Shown here: piece after piece, positions 38,701 through 47,204 of the stretch
Numbering within the stretch: position 1 is the stretch's first letter
How the letters are laid out: every line of letters begins with the position of its first letter
Source: Membranipora membranacea
Lineage: Eukaryota > Bryozoa > Gymnolaemata > Cheilostomatida > Membraniporidae
DNA: 64,000 nucleotides
NCBI GenBank assembly: GCA_914767715.1
Contig: OU612067.1
Span: 30,848,162-30,912,161, forward strand
Direction of reading: 5' to 3'
Program-made: the position numbers and the translations under genes
The notes under the pieces: model-generated
The model's input: only the letters and a program-made list of their open reading frames with translations
Database searches by the model: none
What the model was told of the DNA's origin: nothing

Positions 38701-41700
38701 AGCATAGAAGCCAATGCTGAACGTAGCATTTAAACTAGTTATATTGTAGCTAATTAGGCGAATGTAAAGGATGCTGGCCAGATCTTCATCAATGATGATG
38801 CCCTATCCAAGCAGCCTCAATCATCCATAAAATTCACCCAGAAATTGTCAATCGTTCACAAGCAATCACAGGGCAATGAACATGTCAAAATTTATCTCAG
38901 GCATATCCAGTAACAGAGTAAATTAGGTGACAAAGCTGCTTCAAAGTGCACATATTATCACAGAGTAAGGATAACTTTACTCTGTGATATTATTGTAGAG
39001 GAAATAAAATGCCTCTAATGCCTATCAAGTAAAACCAACCACTGCAGTAGTTCCCGGCTGTTGACACACAATCTTGAGAACATCAGGCCTGTCAGGTCTC
39101 TCTGGTGTAGGAGGTACAGCAAACTCTGTACCCCAGGTAGATACAGGAGGTAATTGTTCTACTAATAAATCTCTAGATCTCCCTTCTACAGATGTACGAC
39201 TATTTCCTAAAAAGAGAAAAAAAAAAAAATTAAATTGAAATTTTAAATATTTGAAATATTGAATTGTTAATTACTTATCAGTGTTGATAATTGCATGCCC
39301 AAGTAGATCGCCAGATTTATATTGAATAATGTGCCAGGTGCTGACATTAGCCTATGTTTTTGCTTTGATGAAATAGGAAGGCATGGAAAGCTAACATCTT
39401 ATAAACACTGGGTCTTTTCTCCCATATTATAAGCAGTGTTATAAGTGAGTGGGATCTGGTGGAACTGAGTACCCAACGAAATATAGAGGAGGAACGCTTA
39501 GAAAGCAATTCCCACTGAATTCTGTGTAAAAACTGTGAAAATGTCTCTTTTTAACCAGATATCAATCATAGTATTAATCATACTATTACAGATCTATATT
39601 CATTCATAATTGATATATGGCAAATTTGTCATAGATATTGCAATAACATTCAAAGCGATTTTCGAGTACCCACAAAGAAAGATGTCCACTTAGACCACTG
39701 ATTATAAGTGGTATTCACTTCCTGGTATAAATGAAGTTAAAGTACATTATGGAGAAAAAAACACAAGAGTGAGAGTTACAATCTATAATTTCCAGCACTG
39801 CATAGATAAATATCTGAATCTATACTTTTCTAGCTCTATAATTGATGAATAGCCCCATCACATACCACTGAAGGCGGCACAGCTCTGAGTACACTGTATT
39901 CTGGCTCCTGACATGTCACCGCTCGGTATGTACTTTACATGATTGTGATGCTGAAGCTGCAGGGTCTGAAACTGTTTCAGTTTGACTACAATAACATCGT
40001 TAGGTCCATAGGATCGTCCTTTATACTCCACCTTGTAAATTGAATAACCACAGCGTGGGATAAATAGAGTCAGTAACTGAGAATACATAGCATTAGGGGA
40101 AGACTGTAAAATGTTGAGTAATTTAGACTCAATCAAGAAATATAAACCAGTGTTTATGATTTTTTTATTCATTGTTAGCTTCACTTTTACAACCAAAATA
40201 ATTGACTCAGATACGTTGAATCCAGTTTTTAATGCATTGACATAGGTGTTGGGGCCTTCTGAACAGAAACATAAAACCAAAGTATTCATTTAGCCTAGGT
40301 CAAAAAGAGAAATCACATTATAAAATAAATTTTTATGATTCAATAATTAAGATAAATTAATATATGTAATATATGTTATAGAAAGAATGACTTACGCTGA
40401 GTAAGTCGTCATTGTTAGGTAGGGAGACGGTGACCTCAGTTTCTCCTGAGCGGGTAGCCACCACACCTATCTGTGAGGAGGAGGTCTCAGCAGGCATACC
40501 GATAGCGTAGTAATCCGTACCGAGAAGACGATTAGGGATGGCGATGAAACCCTCAGCGGAGAAAGTCTGAGGATTAATACCATAGACTGAGATTCCTCCA
40601 TCAGATAGGATTAGGATACCTCTGAATAAAAAAGAAAGTTCAAATGGTTACCAATAATGCGTGCTGAAAATTTAGCTAGCTGGCTTATAAACTTTTTAAC
40701 CTAAGATTAGTAAATTCAACAATTTTCTTTTCGTCTTGTGAAGTTGACCGAAGAATAACCTCAGTATGTGAGCCTGAGTTTGACCCTGGAGCAGAAATTA
40801 TTGGCCAGAGTTAAGTTTAGCTAGGTTTTGGGTTACCTTATGGTAGCTCATATCTGTGTTCACCATCCAAGGCGCGAACTTATAATGCAAAGAGGGTGGC
40901 AAAAGTTAGCTAGAAATTAAATATCACTGTTTCAAGCCTGTGCAAAATGGCCAAAAATTTACAACTCTTTTATGGTACACATGACAAAAAAATGGACTTT
41001 AATGGACTCATATGAATTCTCAACTCTTGTCACTATATACATATATGTATCATATTCATATTTTAATTCTCATCATAATGAGTACCTGTTACTGATGCCG
41101 GCACCTATATGCATCAGATCCTGTGACAGCAGCACCTCGGTAACGCTGCCTTTATTTACCGTCACTTCCTGTACAGGCTGGAACGGCATCAAGGGAAGGC
41201 TGACCCTGACCTTCACCGTCCTGTTGAGGTTTGTCGACAAGAAGAGGCTCATGTCAAAGTGTTTGTTGAGTCGTCTCGCATCATTCTCAGTGAAGAATAT
41301 AGTAAACTCTGTCCCGACAACATCAGTGGTAGCTAAAGCCATAATCAAAAGAGTTTGATAGTACAGGCCACCAGTGCTTGGGTTTAAGTGTTGACTAGCT
41401 AAAAGCTGAAGTAATTTTCAGAACAAACATTAGGATCACCTTAAAAAAAGCAATTTCCAAGTCAAAAATATTAACAGGTTTAAAATGAGAGTCACAGTAA
41501 CAACACGCATCGCTTTCATCTGGTGACTACGGTTTTCATACTTGTGCTATCTCAGGACTTGCTATAGGACTAACCATAAATATTTTCTTATTATTTCCAA
41601 AAGCAACTGCCTATATGCGTATTACTATCAGTCAAATATCATGTAACAAAAAGGTGCGTGGTGTGAGAATGACAAAATAGCTGTGCGTGAAGTTTCAGGC

Positions 41701-42710
41701 TATAAATTCTTGTGACATGATCTTGATTATTCCGGCTCCGTCTGTTACGGATAGGCCCATGAACGCAGAATTAGATATACATAGATAATAATCGGCGAAA
41801 AGACTTCCTCTCTCTACAAGATCTAACAATAGGATAGTGGGATTATGGGGGATTTAATGTAACTCTGACATCTTTATCGGCCAGGATTATGATAATTAGC
41901 CAAACAAAGCAGGAGCCATTCTTTGCACAAGTAAACAACTCAAAGGATAACCACTGGGGCTTTTCGGAGGCATTGAGCAGCAGTTAGGATTTAGTTCTCA
42001 GATTAAAATCTGACAAATCAAAATCAGGAGTTTCTCAACAGCTGAAAAGGGAGCATTTTTTTATTTTTGCCTATGACGCATGCATGAGACATGCCAAACT
42101 GGTACCTAGATTTCAGTAGGCCAGTCATGCAACGTTTATGGGCTGTGAAGAATAATACAAAGGTACATTGTAATCCCAAATCTCTTAGGGTGTTCATCAA
42201 TATCTTCGCCGATTTTAGACAAATAAACAACATGCCTTCTGCATCAAAAGTATGATGAACATAGATTCCAGACCACTCAAACGCACACTGCCTTCTTCAA
42301 CTGTTACTGAGCCATGTTAAGATTGTTTTGGTAATGTGTAGTTTGTGTAATAAGTAAGTTAGTATAGGTTTTACCTAAAGCGCTAATATACCTCAAATAT
42401 ATTTAGCAAAAATCTTTTAACATATACGCAAGGAAAGGTTGTCCTTCTCCTGCGTCTTTAAGAATTTACATATTCCATTTTTCAGGCCATAGATAAAGAC
42501 TTTGGGCTGTAATATTTAACACTCACTATCTACACATTATTATACACCTATATGTGACAGGCGATATGATCCTGATAGTAGGATTACATGACGCGCCAAA
42601 GAAATCCAACCTTTAGGTGGTAAGCATTACTTACATGGTTTTGGTGCGTCTTGACTGTATCCATATTGTGTGAGATACAGTAGAGCCAAGCTCAACCAAA
42701 GAGGACGCAT
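14610..42710 (-). CDS. Receptor-like type I membrane protein: IgGFc-binding domain, tandem Ig-like modules, EGFs, TM (2744 aa, 51 exons)
   Basis: Fifty-one exons join with consistent GT-AG borders and phases into 8235 nt. Approximate residues: signal peptide 1-20; IgGFc-binding-type domain 26-489; Asp-rich metal-binding motif 490-540; Ig-like/beta region 541-902; eleven two-exon modules 903-2077 (two A'B', seven AB, two CD); Ig domain 2087-2207; further beta-rich segments 2208-2416; Pro/Thr/Gly stalk 2417-2546; three EGF domains 2547-2685; TM about 2707-2733; tail RKRTTSKVSEE. Exon coordinates are in the segment entries below. The order places everything before the TM outside the cell. Many N-x-T/S sites fit a glycosylated surface protein. 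The short tail has no Tyr motif, so signalling would need a partner. No named orthologue is recognised. Role in adhesion, mucosal binding or recognition is inference. Small phase 1-1 exons could have been missed. Confidence 0.85.
15042..16198 (-). CDS. Exons 48-50 of the 2744-aa gene: three EGF-like domains
   Basis: Exons 16198-16076 (DSCVFGNGGCQHSC..CGCEQGY..DGKSC), 15691-15566 (DIDECSSRMNGGCDYSCENT, GSYKCGCPTG) and 15209-15042 (EDECDTNPCLETEVCMNTYGSYLC). The last two have the D-x-D/N-E-C start and the NT.GSY.C pattern of calcium-binding EGF domains. All three are phase 1-1 exons, the usual EGF arrangement. The third runs into a Cys-rich, Lys/Arg-ending juxtamembrane segment. Confidence 0.93.
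16391..16781 (-). CDS. Exon 47 of the 2744-aa gene: Pro/Thr/Gly-rich mucin-like stalk
   Basis: 391-nt exon, residues about 2417-2546. It encodes repeated TTAGPG/STAGPG units followed by Pro/Gly/Thr/Ser-rich sequence (TWPPGWTGPTPQGSGYT, TTPSPTENGEIITTEPGTTT). Such composition is typical of O-glycosylated extended stalks. A small internal DNA repeat (CCAGGCCCAGCGGTG) near 16658-16692 shows slippage in the coding sequence. Confidence 0.85.
17015..18666 (-). CDS. Exons 43-46 of the 2744-aa gene: membrane-distal stalk segments of unknown fold
   Basis: Exons 18666-18554, 18137-17951, 17602-17424 and 17161-17015. Readable pieces include FLIDGIPYDARTLLFRGQTY, VLVDGEPVADFTSDTRNGT, LSISEPPVLTPLGSLSI and MVGYMDITSQFTRI. 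Several NxT/S sites are present. The segment is beta-rich by eye and may hold one or two FN3/Ig-like domains, but I do not recognise a family. Frame is kept at every junction. Confidence 0.75.
18804..19518 (-). CDS. Exons 41-42 of the 2744-aa gene: Cys-paired Ig domain
   Basis: Exons 19518-19411 and 19058-18804. It reads LIVGVEGAEVRSQCRAPF, FWSWRRRS, TVLTINNLHRTDVAEYQC. The elements are B-strand Cys, C-strand Trp, and D-x-A-x-Y-x-C before the F-strand Cys. This is the only segment in the array with a classic V/I-set Ig signature. It follows the microexon at 20.06 kb and precedes the membrane-proximal region. Confidence 0.88.
20063..20756 (-). CDS. Exons 38-40 of the 2744-aa gene: CD module copy 2 and a 27-nt microexon
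   Basis: C2 20756-20566 (191 nt), D2 20388-20256 (133 nt) and microexon 20089-20063 (ITGVQNDT). C2 repeats LRNSANLKVGDEMEIVC and ISAIDRVPGFRYVQR exactly as copy 1, with changes elsewhere. The microexon has the same preceding acceptor context (AAATTTTCAG) and the same ending (GAYACAG|GTAYTGA) as the 21-nt microexon at 30252-30272, so the two look homologous. Confidence 0.8.
21051..28586 (-). CDS. Exons 22-37 of the 2744-aa gene: seven AB modules, first CD module inserted before the last
   Basis: A exons: 28586-28411, 27757-27579, 26860-26682, 25647-25469, 24911-24733, 24117-23939, 21592-21414. B exons: 28175-28043, 27288-27150, 26414-26276, 25180-25051, 24545-24407, 23684-23543, 21192-21051. 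The first CD pair (23074-22884, 22286-22154) lies between AB6 and AB7. Six of seven A exons are exactly 179 nt and nearly identical: AVPGTLTGSVTESPDYTSVT, then TADTFIWTLSDGTVISPG. B exons carry DGTVTYTLQLVNGRTDIPQS, then SSGDRWNAFYTFTV. The module is ~106 residues, beta-rich and Cys-less, with a Trp where an Ig C strand would have one; I infer an Ig-like fold. AB1 (28.0-28.6 kb) is the most divergent copy. Confidence 0.86.
22154..23074 (-). CDS. Exons 34-35 of the 2744-aa gene: CD module copy 1
   Basis: C exon 23074-22884 (191 nt) and D exon 22286-22154 (133 nt), phases 1-0-1. C reads ECSLRNSANLKVGDEMEIVC followed by ISAIDRVPGFRYVQR. D reads DDTIEASLFFTIPVDFEDV then STYRFLV..GGVTTT.IQL. Two cysteines lie 19 residues apart in C. 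An Ig-like fold is inferred. The intron between C and D holds a LINE relic. Very similar to copy 2 at 20.3-20.8 kb. Confidence 0.83.
22420..22765 (-). mobile_element. Relic of a non-LTR retrotransposon: C-terminal end of the reverse-transcriptase ORF
   Basis: The minus-strand frame reads IIIESVLAFHLSIIHGHMSV, then NELNHVIKSAYRLS, SLDELYQERFKSKC and PPIELVRLHSGRFCIPKQRV, then a stop. This matches the C-terminal region common to many animal LINE polyproteins (FIESVLTF...L..VV..A.KI.G....SL.ELY..R...KA..I..D..HPL...F..LPSGRRY..PR). A TGA lies just upstream of the conserved block, so the element is 5'-truncated and dead. It sits in the intron between the C1 and D1 exons, in the same orientation as the host gene. 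No intact copy is seen in the window. Confidence 0.8.
24274..24286. repeat. Homopolymer C13 in an intron
   Basis: Run of 13 C within the intron between B5 and A6. The homologous intron between B2 and A3 has a shorter interrupted version (cctcccctctaccccc, about 27017-27032), so the run expanded after duplication. Confidence 0.85.
29036..31153 (-). CDS. Exons 17-21 of the 2744-aa gene: two A'B' modules with a 21-nt microexon between
   Basis: A'1 31153-30987, B'1 30744-30591, microexon 30272-30252, A'2 29761-29595, B'2 29189-29036. The A' exons share PG.V.G.......VI...V.GG.PPP....W...LDNGT...PAG.G.SSAV. The B' exons share TTLTV..VSG..RRFTL..S then SWTIPASL. Each pair enters at phase 1, is split by a phase-0 intron, and leaves at phase 1. 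They are the closest relatives in the window of the module in the secreted protein at 1.8-3.1 kb. The microexon (PMQFDT) is a linker that could be spliced alternatively without a frame change. Confidence 0.83.
31494..34219 (-). CDS. Exons 11-16 of the 2744-aa gene: Ig-like and undefined beta-rich region
   Basis: Exons 34219-34088, 33733-33625, 33320-33151, 32809-32593, 32317-32136 and 31659-31494. Exons 10-12 read as one Ig-like domain without the Cys pair, ending in DPGLYQLTYKSEYG. Exons 13-14 (residues about 658-786) have no family I recognise; they contain RNLFFREGKDYSLTFQSIGG and LFHVSNPKITGNFVNARFHV. Exons 15-16 form an Ig-like domain with CSFSVSEGDNSGTVRCVISD and VFWEFDQQ. All junctions keep frame. 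The intron after exon 13 carries a GTGACACTC-type microsatellite. Confidence 0.75.
33092..33141. repeat. GTGACACTC-type microsatellite
   Basis: About five imperfect units of a 9-11 nt phrase (tgtgacac-actgtgacactcg) in the intron just downstream of exon 13 (ends 33151) of the 2744-aa gene. It nearly abuts the splice donor. Confidence 0.75.
35301..35860 (-). CDS. Exons 9-10 of the 2744-aa gene: Asp-rich MopE-type metal-binding motif
   Basis: Exons 35860-35761 and 35464-35301 join at a phase-1 intron within the motif: DGLDNDCDARIDEEFCDDT followed by DDDGDGSVDEDC. This is the pattern of the 'putative metal-binding motif' (MopE-like, GxDNDCDGxxDE) and resembles Ca-binding Asp loops. Paired cysteines flank it. 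Calcium binding is inferred. The remainder of exon 10 (NITVFDGQTASLLWTVYA) starts a Cys-less Ig-like domain. The motif forms a hinge between the IgGFc-binding domain and the Ig-like region. Confidence 0.82.
36506..41332 (-). CDS. Exons 2-8 of the 2744-aa gene: IgGFc-binding-type N-terminal domain
   Basis: Exons 41332-41086, 40621-40396, 40103-39866, 39206-39040, 38294-38148, 37824-37687 and 36733-36506. The translation has hallmarks of the IgGFc_binding family first described in the mucus protein FCGBP: VVGTEFTIFFTEN at the start, GGISVYGINPQTFSAEGF then LLGTDYYAIGM, VEQLPPVSTWGTEF, KPIMVATVVMSQ, and late GTHTIGTIREDTSFMCIIYG..SYAYMGGMRL. Residues 26-489 are close to the usual family length. 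In FCGBP the domain precedes VWD repeats; here it precedes Ig-like modules. Ligand unknown. Confidence 0.88.
42635..42710 (-). CDS. Exon 1 of the 2744-aa gene: signal peptide
   Basis: The ATG at 42710 opens MRPLWLSLALLYLTQYGYS, a basic-then-hydrophobic signal peptide with likely cleavage after YGYS or the next Gln. The donor is CCAT|GTAAGT. A 3' splice site (GTTTTAG) at 42743 lies 32 nt upstream of the ATG, so part of the 5' UTR is in this exon. The upstream 5' UTR exon ends at a donor at 43235. Confidence 0.88.
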
Positions 42711-43234
42711 CGCAAAGCTGTCAACTACTACCAAACCTCAGGCTAAAACAGCGAGACATAACTTCCAGTTCTTAAGTAAAATACAGAAATACAATAAGTG
42801 TGAGAAAATCATTAATTACAAATCCAAACTCATTGTGCCATCAGGTCCGGATGCCACCTCTTTAAAACCTAATTGCTCAATTTTGAGAAGTTGTATTTCT
42901 TACTTTATTTGCATCCTTAATTGATTGGCTTGCATCAATAAGCAATTTAAATTCACAAAACTTGCCAAGATGATAAAATAAAGAAATATTCAAGCAAGAA
43001 ACAGCACGCAAGGCCAAAAAGATTAAAAATCTAATCATTACAAAACCTAAAAAAAGTGTGATTGTGTCATCTACAAAAAACGGAAAGATTGTCTGTCTCA
43101 TGATGTGTTGACTAAGATATGATGCTACTTGGTGAAGGGAAACCATGGAGCCAAAGGTTTTTCCAATCTTTGTAAACAAAACACTTTACATTTGTGCATT
43201 AATTGAAGCATGAATAGCAAAAAAGTATCCTTAC

Positions 43235-43382
43235 CTGGTTCAGATTAAATTATCTTCAACCTTTAATTCTTCACGACCATAAGTATGATAAGTAGTCTCT
43301 ATGGTTTGTAGTATAGCAGCGGTGTTTCTCTGATCCAGCTGCTGATGATATATGGAGGTGGACATCTCTGCTGCTTATATAC
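43235..43382 (-). promoter_or_regulatory. Candidate core promoter and non-coding first exon of the 2744-aa gene
   Basis: On the minus strand, GTATATAAG at about 43375-43383 is a good TATA box. Transcription would start about 30 nt downstream (near 43345), giving a ~110-nt leader exon ending at the CCAG|GTAAGG donor at 43235. The leader intron would end at the GTTTTAG acceptor at 42743-42744 before the signal-peptide ATG. No experimental support. Confidence 0.5.
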
Positions 43383-44560
43383 GAGATCGTAAGCTCACGC
43401 TTCACAGTCAGTTACCTGTATATATTATTACATCAGAAGACAATGAAACCATCAACCTTACGCAGTTCTGGTAAATCGCCATGGTAACGGGAGCTTTGGA
43501 GGATATGCTGACATTAGAGTTGGTAAGCTGAGAAGCTCATAATCATTCTTGCAATCACAGTAAGTAGGATGTCTTAAACCTCACATAAAGTGCTCCGCTT
43601 GTGTAACATTCGGGCAGATGTTTGTTTGTGATAATAATCGGAACCATAAAACACATCATCGCTCTGTAATGGGTGGGATCACTTTTGGAAATCAATACAA
43701 TCCCATTGATCGCTCAAAAAAACATGATACTACACCAGCAGTACACCAATGAACTAGTTCATTGAGTACACTGCCAGTTCACAGGCCAATCAATACATTT
43801 TGTTTGGGATAAATTGTGTCAAAAATAATTGAGGATAAGTTTACTATGGCTGATTCTTTGGAGCTTGAATTTCATACCAGGGTAAATGATAATCACATCG
43901 GTACTGAAGTATAGCATGACAGTCAGGGGCTCTGGGAAGTAGTTTTCGTGTAACACATACCTTTTACTACACTTTTATCTCTGGCTCTGATTTTATTGCA
44001 AGTAGTCCCTAAATAATGATACCTGATAAGAAACTATAATACCTGTCTTATTCCCGACGCTGTTGACATGTTCAAACAGCATCTTCTTTAAATCCTCTAT
44101 ATATTACTTCATGTATTTTCCTTTTTTTAACACTAGAAAAGAAGAATTAGTACCAATCACAAAGCACAAAAATGTTTTGATAGCTATATAAAATTGAGGT
44201 TTTGTCAAGCACCATGTATGAGCGCCTATCATGAAGGCTTACCATTTACTCAGCCATCATGTATTCTCAGGTAGATGAAAATTCATGGGTTAGTAGATTT
44301 GATATAAGAAGAGACACCTGTATCATGTTGCTGTGAAATCACGGACGGGTAAGCTTATTTAAGAATTGTCTTCACCTTGTCTCATCGTAAACAGACCTGC
44401 AATAAAATGCGAGCATTAAAGTGGTCATGTGATAATTATGACCAATCAAAAATAGGCATTCGGCAAGAAGCTATGTATTTGCGTATGTCATTATGGAAGG
44501 TCTGTTATACAAAATAGTTTATTGGTTTATACCGTCACACTTCGCCCTTCACGTCATCTG
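43383..44560. other. Intergenic interval between the receptor-like gene and the tRNA gene
   Basis: No ORF or RNA gene recognised. It includes a short inverted pair around 43736-43771 (caccagcagtacaccaatgaactag / ctagttcattgagtacactg). Otherwise nothing is seen. Confidence 0.5.
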
Positions 44561-44632
44561 GCCTCTATAGCTCAGTGGTAGAGCACTGCTCTCGTAAAGC
44601 AGGGGTCGTGGGTTCAAACCCCACTGGGGGCT
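44561..44632 (+). tRNA. tRNA-Thr (anticodon CGT)
   Basis: Cloverleaf read by eye. The acceptor stem GCCTCTA pairs with TGGGGGC (two G-U pairs). D arm GCTC-AGTGGTA-GAGC. Anticodon arm CTGCT-CTCGTAA-AGCAG with anticodon CGT at 44593-44595, decoding ACG. T arm GTGGG-TTCAAAC-CCCAC. The discriminator is T. No intron. A run of six T begins at 44632, a proper Pol III terminator. A-box-like (TAGCTCAGTGG) and B-box (GGTTCAAACCC) promoter elements are intact, so the gene should be functional. Confidence 0.96.
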
Positions 44633-44637
44633 TTTTT
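44633..44637 (+). terminator. RNA polymerase III T-run terminator of tRNA-Thr
   Basis: A six-T run starts at the discriminator position (44632) directly after the acceptor stem. Confidence 0.9.
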
Positions 44638-45440
44638 GACACTTTAAAAAAAAATTTCACATCAATGTACACATGTTTCAGACATTTTATTTCATACAAA
44701 TATAACTTCTTTTACACAACCACGCATCACAGTGATCTCGTGACAAAGTAAGAATGAAGCCATCAACAAACAATTCGAATCGAAAATATTCCGATCGGGA
44801 ATAAACATCCTTACAGAACGGAATGGTGCAACCAGACTCTTGCAGCACTTGTACATTAAACCAAGGAGTAATAGCGAAGAGGAGAGATAGCTTATTACTA
44901 TTTAATGTCACTCCTTAATTAAACCAATGAGTAACAGGGGACTGGTTGATCAATTTGGCATATGTTTTAATAATCTTTGGATACCTTCTGAGAATATCCC
45001 TTCACTAATACCAAATGCATGAGTGAAGGTATGGCTGGACAGTACAGATTCCGAGATTGTGGTTAATGTATCATCATGCAATGAGTAAACACGTTGGTTT
45101 CAAATCAAGGAGAAATCTCCAGGTCCTGTTTTGACTAAATAATTGCAGCATCCAATAATAAATGCGGGAAGCTGCAGCTACACGACTTTAATCAGTTTGG
45201 TTTTCAAGACTATACAGCTCAATGCATGAGGATATTGTCGCCAGCCACTGCAGGTCCAGCCTTGATAGCGGATATGCTTCATGCATGGTACTAATGACTT
45301 GGAAACCTAGTCGCCAGTATAAAACACTTCCTATGCCGGCACATCAGTGTCAGTCATTGTCAACCCTGACAGACAGCAGTAATATAATAAATATAAATTA
45401 GGGTAAGGTCATTTTATAAAGCAAACTGACCAAATAAGTT

Positions 45441-45548
45441 GAGCCACTGTAAATCCATTATGTAGGGTGGAAACTTGAGCAACTGTAAATCCATGATGTA
45501 GGGAGGAAACTCGAGTCACTGTAAATCCATTATGTAGGGTGGAAACTC
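45441..45548. repeat. 36-bp tandem repeat, exactly three copies
   Basis: Copies start at 45441, 45477 and 45513. Each reads GAGYMACTGTAAATCCATK-ATGTAGGGWGGAAACTY. Copies differ at about four positions. It lies between tRNA-Thr and the 3' end of BRK1 and has no ORF. Confidence 0.93.
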
Positions 45549-46048
45549 AAAAATATTTCCACCAGTTTATTAATATAAATGACATGATACATCATATTCT
45601 CGAGGAGAATGTCGGCTAACAAAAAAAATCATACGCATAAGAAAATTGGAATATAAAAAAATGGATGAATGGTAATAAAATACTGTTATATGAGGTCTAG
45701 AGAAGTGGAGATGAGGCTCCAGACCTGGTAGTTTACTTAGTTAACTCTATGAAGAGGGAGCTCATTGGTCAACTTTCTAAATATTAGCCTTGTCACACGG
45801 TTACTTTTTATGTTTTGGGGAGCCCGACACAAAAATAAAGCCGCATCACACAGCTACCTAAATATAGATATGAGTATATTGCAAGAGGCAATAATTGGGT
45901 AACAGATATCAAGCATAAATACAATTATGAGCAGAGTAACTCTACCGTGATTGACTCTATCTTTCTATCTTTATAGTGAGTTGCTAATCTATCCAGAAGA
46001 GTGATAGCCTTGTGGAGTAACTAAATTCTGACTGCCATCCCCTCCATG

Positions 46049-47204
46049 CTACGTCTGTTTGGCAAGCTAAAACAAAACATAGATATTTTGATTTTCGACC
46101 AAAATAAACAGGGAGGTAAAGAATGAAATGGTGCAGGTTGATCCTTGACGTATTATATGTGTTCAATGTCAATTTAATTTGGGTAGTTCAGCTTTTTTGC
46201 TCACTAAAGGTTTGTTATTGTAAGCAAACTGAAGACTGCAGGGACACCTCAAATCACTATTTCAATATAGTTACAGGAACATGATTTTCAGCAAGGATAA
46301 GTGAAAATATCTGAATTTTTAAGGATATGTTCTTGCTGATATGCAGCCCAACAGTACTGTTTTGACGACTGCCAAACCGTTCAGTTCAAGTAGTGATAAT
46401 GAAGAAGAAATGCAGATTTGTCACCTAGCAGTGGTCTTAATGCCAAGGAAAACAAATGACTAGCTTATCAATCTAACTTCATACTCACACTGGCTTCTAT
46501 ATAATCTACTTTCTTCTCGAGGTAATTCAGCCTGTCGTTTAGATTAGCGAGTCGGGATCTACATGATAGGTCTGTAAATAATCACAGTGACATTACAACA
46601 TTACCAGTTATAATCAAGAGCTTACTCTGACACTACACCATTGGTATAATGTGAATAGAACAAAATAAAACATAATAAATGTTTAAAACTTTATTGCTCC
46701 CAAAAGATGACATAACTTACCTTTGACCACTTTGTTACCAAGGAGCTTAACTGGTACTAGCCTGTCTTAACTAGTACTAGCCTGTCTTGACGAAGCTTTT
46801 CAATATAGGCTAAGCTAGCACTTAGTGCCTGTATAGCTACTTGGACCCTAACATGTGGGATAGATAACACTACCATGAGGTAGGTTTCACTATGTAAGGA
46901 GATTTCATAAGCATAAGCACTTCGCTTCAACTATATGGAAAAAACACTGCCCATCGATATAAGTTTGTCATGCTATTTTTCATCTGTCATAACAATAAAA
47001 ATGAAGGAGACTTGTTTGCTCATATGCCTTTCATTTGAAGATGCTATGCCGTAGGTAAAACTCACCAAATGAGTTTAAGAAATCTGTTATACGTTTGATA
47101 CTGGTTGTGATGACTTCGACGTACTCCCTGTTAGCCCAGTCTTGTTGTATTGGACCTCGGGCTGCATTATCTGCAGTGTATGCTGGTGCTCCTGGTCTCG
47201 ACAT
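46049..47204 (-). CDS. BRK1: BRK1/HSPC300, SCAR/WAVE regulatory complex subunit (79 aa)
   Basis: Exons 47204-47066, 46571-46489 and an 18-nt last coding exon 46066-46049 give 240 nt in frame. The protein is the smallest subunit of the WAVE complex, which controls Arp2/3-driven actin branching. The core [40 protein letters not shown] and [10 protein letters not shown] matches animal BRK1 almost residue for residue. The second half is the expected coiled coil. Length (79) is near the usual ~75, with a slightly longer N-terminus. The last exon encodes only LAKQT, at the position of the short family C-terminus; its acceptor (TTTTAG|CTTGCC) was chosen because the next AG would give an immediate stop. 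It is transcribed away from TIMMDC1, 3 kb off. Confidence 0.95.
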
